From: Musa acuminata AAA Group
Taxonomy: Eukaryota > Streptophyta > Magnoliopsida > Zingiberales > Musaceae
NCBI RefSeq assembly: GCF_036884655.1
Contig: NC_088347.1
Span: forward strand, 19,035,001 to 19,099,000
DNA: 64,000 nt
Direction of reading: 5' to 3'
Positions within the stretch are counted from its first letter, which is position 1. Every line of letters starts with the position of its first letter. The notes beneath the pieces were generated by a model. The model was not told the origin of the DNA, searched no databases, and saw only the letters and a list, made by a program, of their open reading frames with translations. The position numbers were made by a program, and so were the translations under genes. Below are positions 63,289 through 64,000 of the stretch, piece by piece.

Positions 63289-64000
63289 CTGAAAAAATAT
63301 AATAGCAAACAACATTGAACAGTAAGAGGTTGCAAAAGTTTGCAAAAAGCTTAATGGTAAAATGCTTGCTGACTTTATGTAAAAGATTCTCAGTTATAGT
63401 TCATGAATTTACTCAAAAATGTATCTGATTATAACTCAGGCTATCAATTTTCTTATACATGTATAATAATCCTATAGAACATTTTTCGCAGGAAAACAAA
63501 ATCATAGAGTCTAAAATTTTAAAATTTACACCTCTGTTGTAATAAGTAACTCTATGATATGATACATGACCGAACAAAACTAAAAAGGTGAAGAGTTTTT
63601 CGAAAATACTTCCAAGCCAATACAGACCTCAGCAAACTCCCTCATCATTATTACTAGAATTTTTGTAATAAGCTTTTGCATTATCAACTGCAAATATTTT
63701 GAGAAAATGCCAGGATTATCCTCTGTGACAGTAAATTTAAGTAGATGGGCCAATATAGACCAGTCATCTAAAATCTCCTGCTATAAATAGTTGCTCAACC
63801 AGAAAATGAAGGAGAAACATTTAGTGGTTCAATAATTCTGTCATCAATTAGGAATCCAAGAAAAAATAAAGAGGGAGAAAAGGCTAAGAGGAAAAATGAA
63901 AGTTGATTTCAAGAACTCATATCAACATTTGAAACACATACTCCTTCGTTCATTTTCTTCTAAAATGACATAGTTAATGATAGGAGTTTAGAAATGTGAC
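63289..64000 (-). other. Upstream ERGIC3 intron, no exon seen
   Basis: Immediately before the exon beginning at 63288 on the minus strand lies an acceptor (TTCAG). No earlier coding exon was recognised up to the window end. Confidence 0.5.

Overview
This is nuclear DNA from a flowering plant. The genes have many introns with GT-AG borders, several proteins are chloroplast-targeted, and there is an intronless tRNA-Ile(AAT). The TGA bZIP factor has the long N-terminus that I recall from monocot HBP-1b-type proteins. AT-rich introns of 1-8 kb and moderate GC in the coding exons fit a non-grass monocot (banana or palm type). That placement is inference. Nothing bacterial is present.

Layout, left to right. 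(1) A minus-strand chloroplast HAD-like protein (start 9072, ten exons found, 3' end not found) whose motif I lacks the nucleophilic Asp. (2) A plus-strand gene for a 96-residue secreted peptide precursor ending in an SGPS...GGH motif (10884-11174), with W-box cores upstream. (3) A single-exon OVATE family protein (12912-13733). (4) tRNA-Ile at 14903. (5) A plus-strand ERI1-like DEDDh exonuclease with a C-terminal GRF-type zinc finger (15915-27377). Its first coding intron is about 7.75 kb and holds a decayed Ty3/gypsy element with a short solo LTR inside it, then a three-deep nest of hAT-type elements with intact 8-bp target duplications. (6) A minus-strand TGA/HBP-1b bZIP factor (29476-36181). 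(7) A small plus-strand CCCH zinc-finger reading frame (37981-38355), probably a fragment. (8) A minus-strand calcium-dependent protein kinase (39268-42789), head to head with (9) plus-strand calmodulin (43664-45943). (10) Minus-strand Mg-protoporphyrin IX monomethyl ester cyclase, CRD1/CHL27 (47174-49454). (11) A plus-strand nucleotide-sugar transporter of the UDP-rhamnose/UDP-galactose class (51716-54744). (12) A minus-strand ERGIC3/Erv46-like cargo receptor (56894-63288), with its 5' end beyond the right edge.

These are independent plant genes, not an operon or a linked pathway. The calcium decoder pair (kinase and calmodulin) shares one 874-bp divergent upstream region. The TGA factor and the PIP-like peptide both belong to families tied to immunity, but nothing here shows they act together.

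I found no sign of an undescribed multi-gene system. The most distinctive items are the nested hAT insertions, the candidate secreted peptide, the HAD protein with a substituted catalytic residue, the exonuclease-GRF architecture, and a perfect 42-bp-arm palindrome in an ERGIC3 intron. Exon borders were set by hand from splice signals, reading phase and remembered family sequences. No alignment was run.
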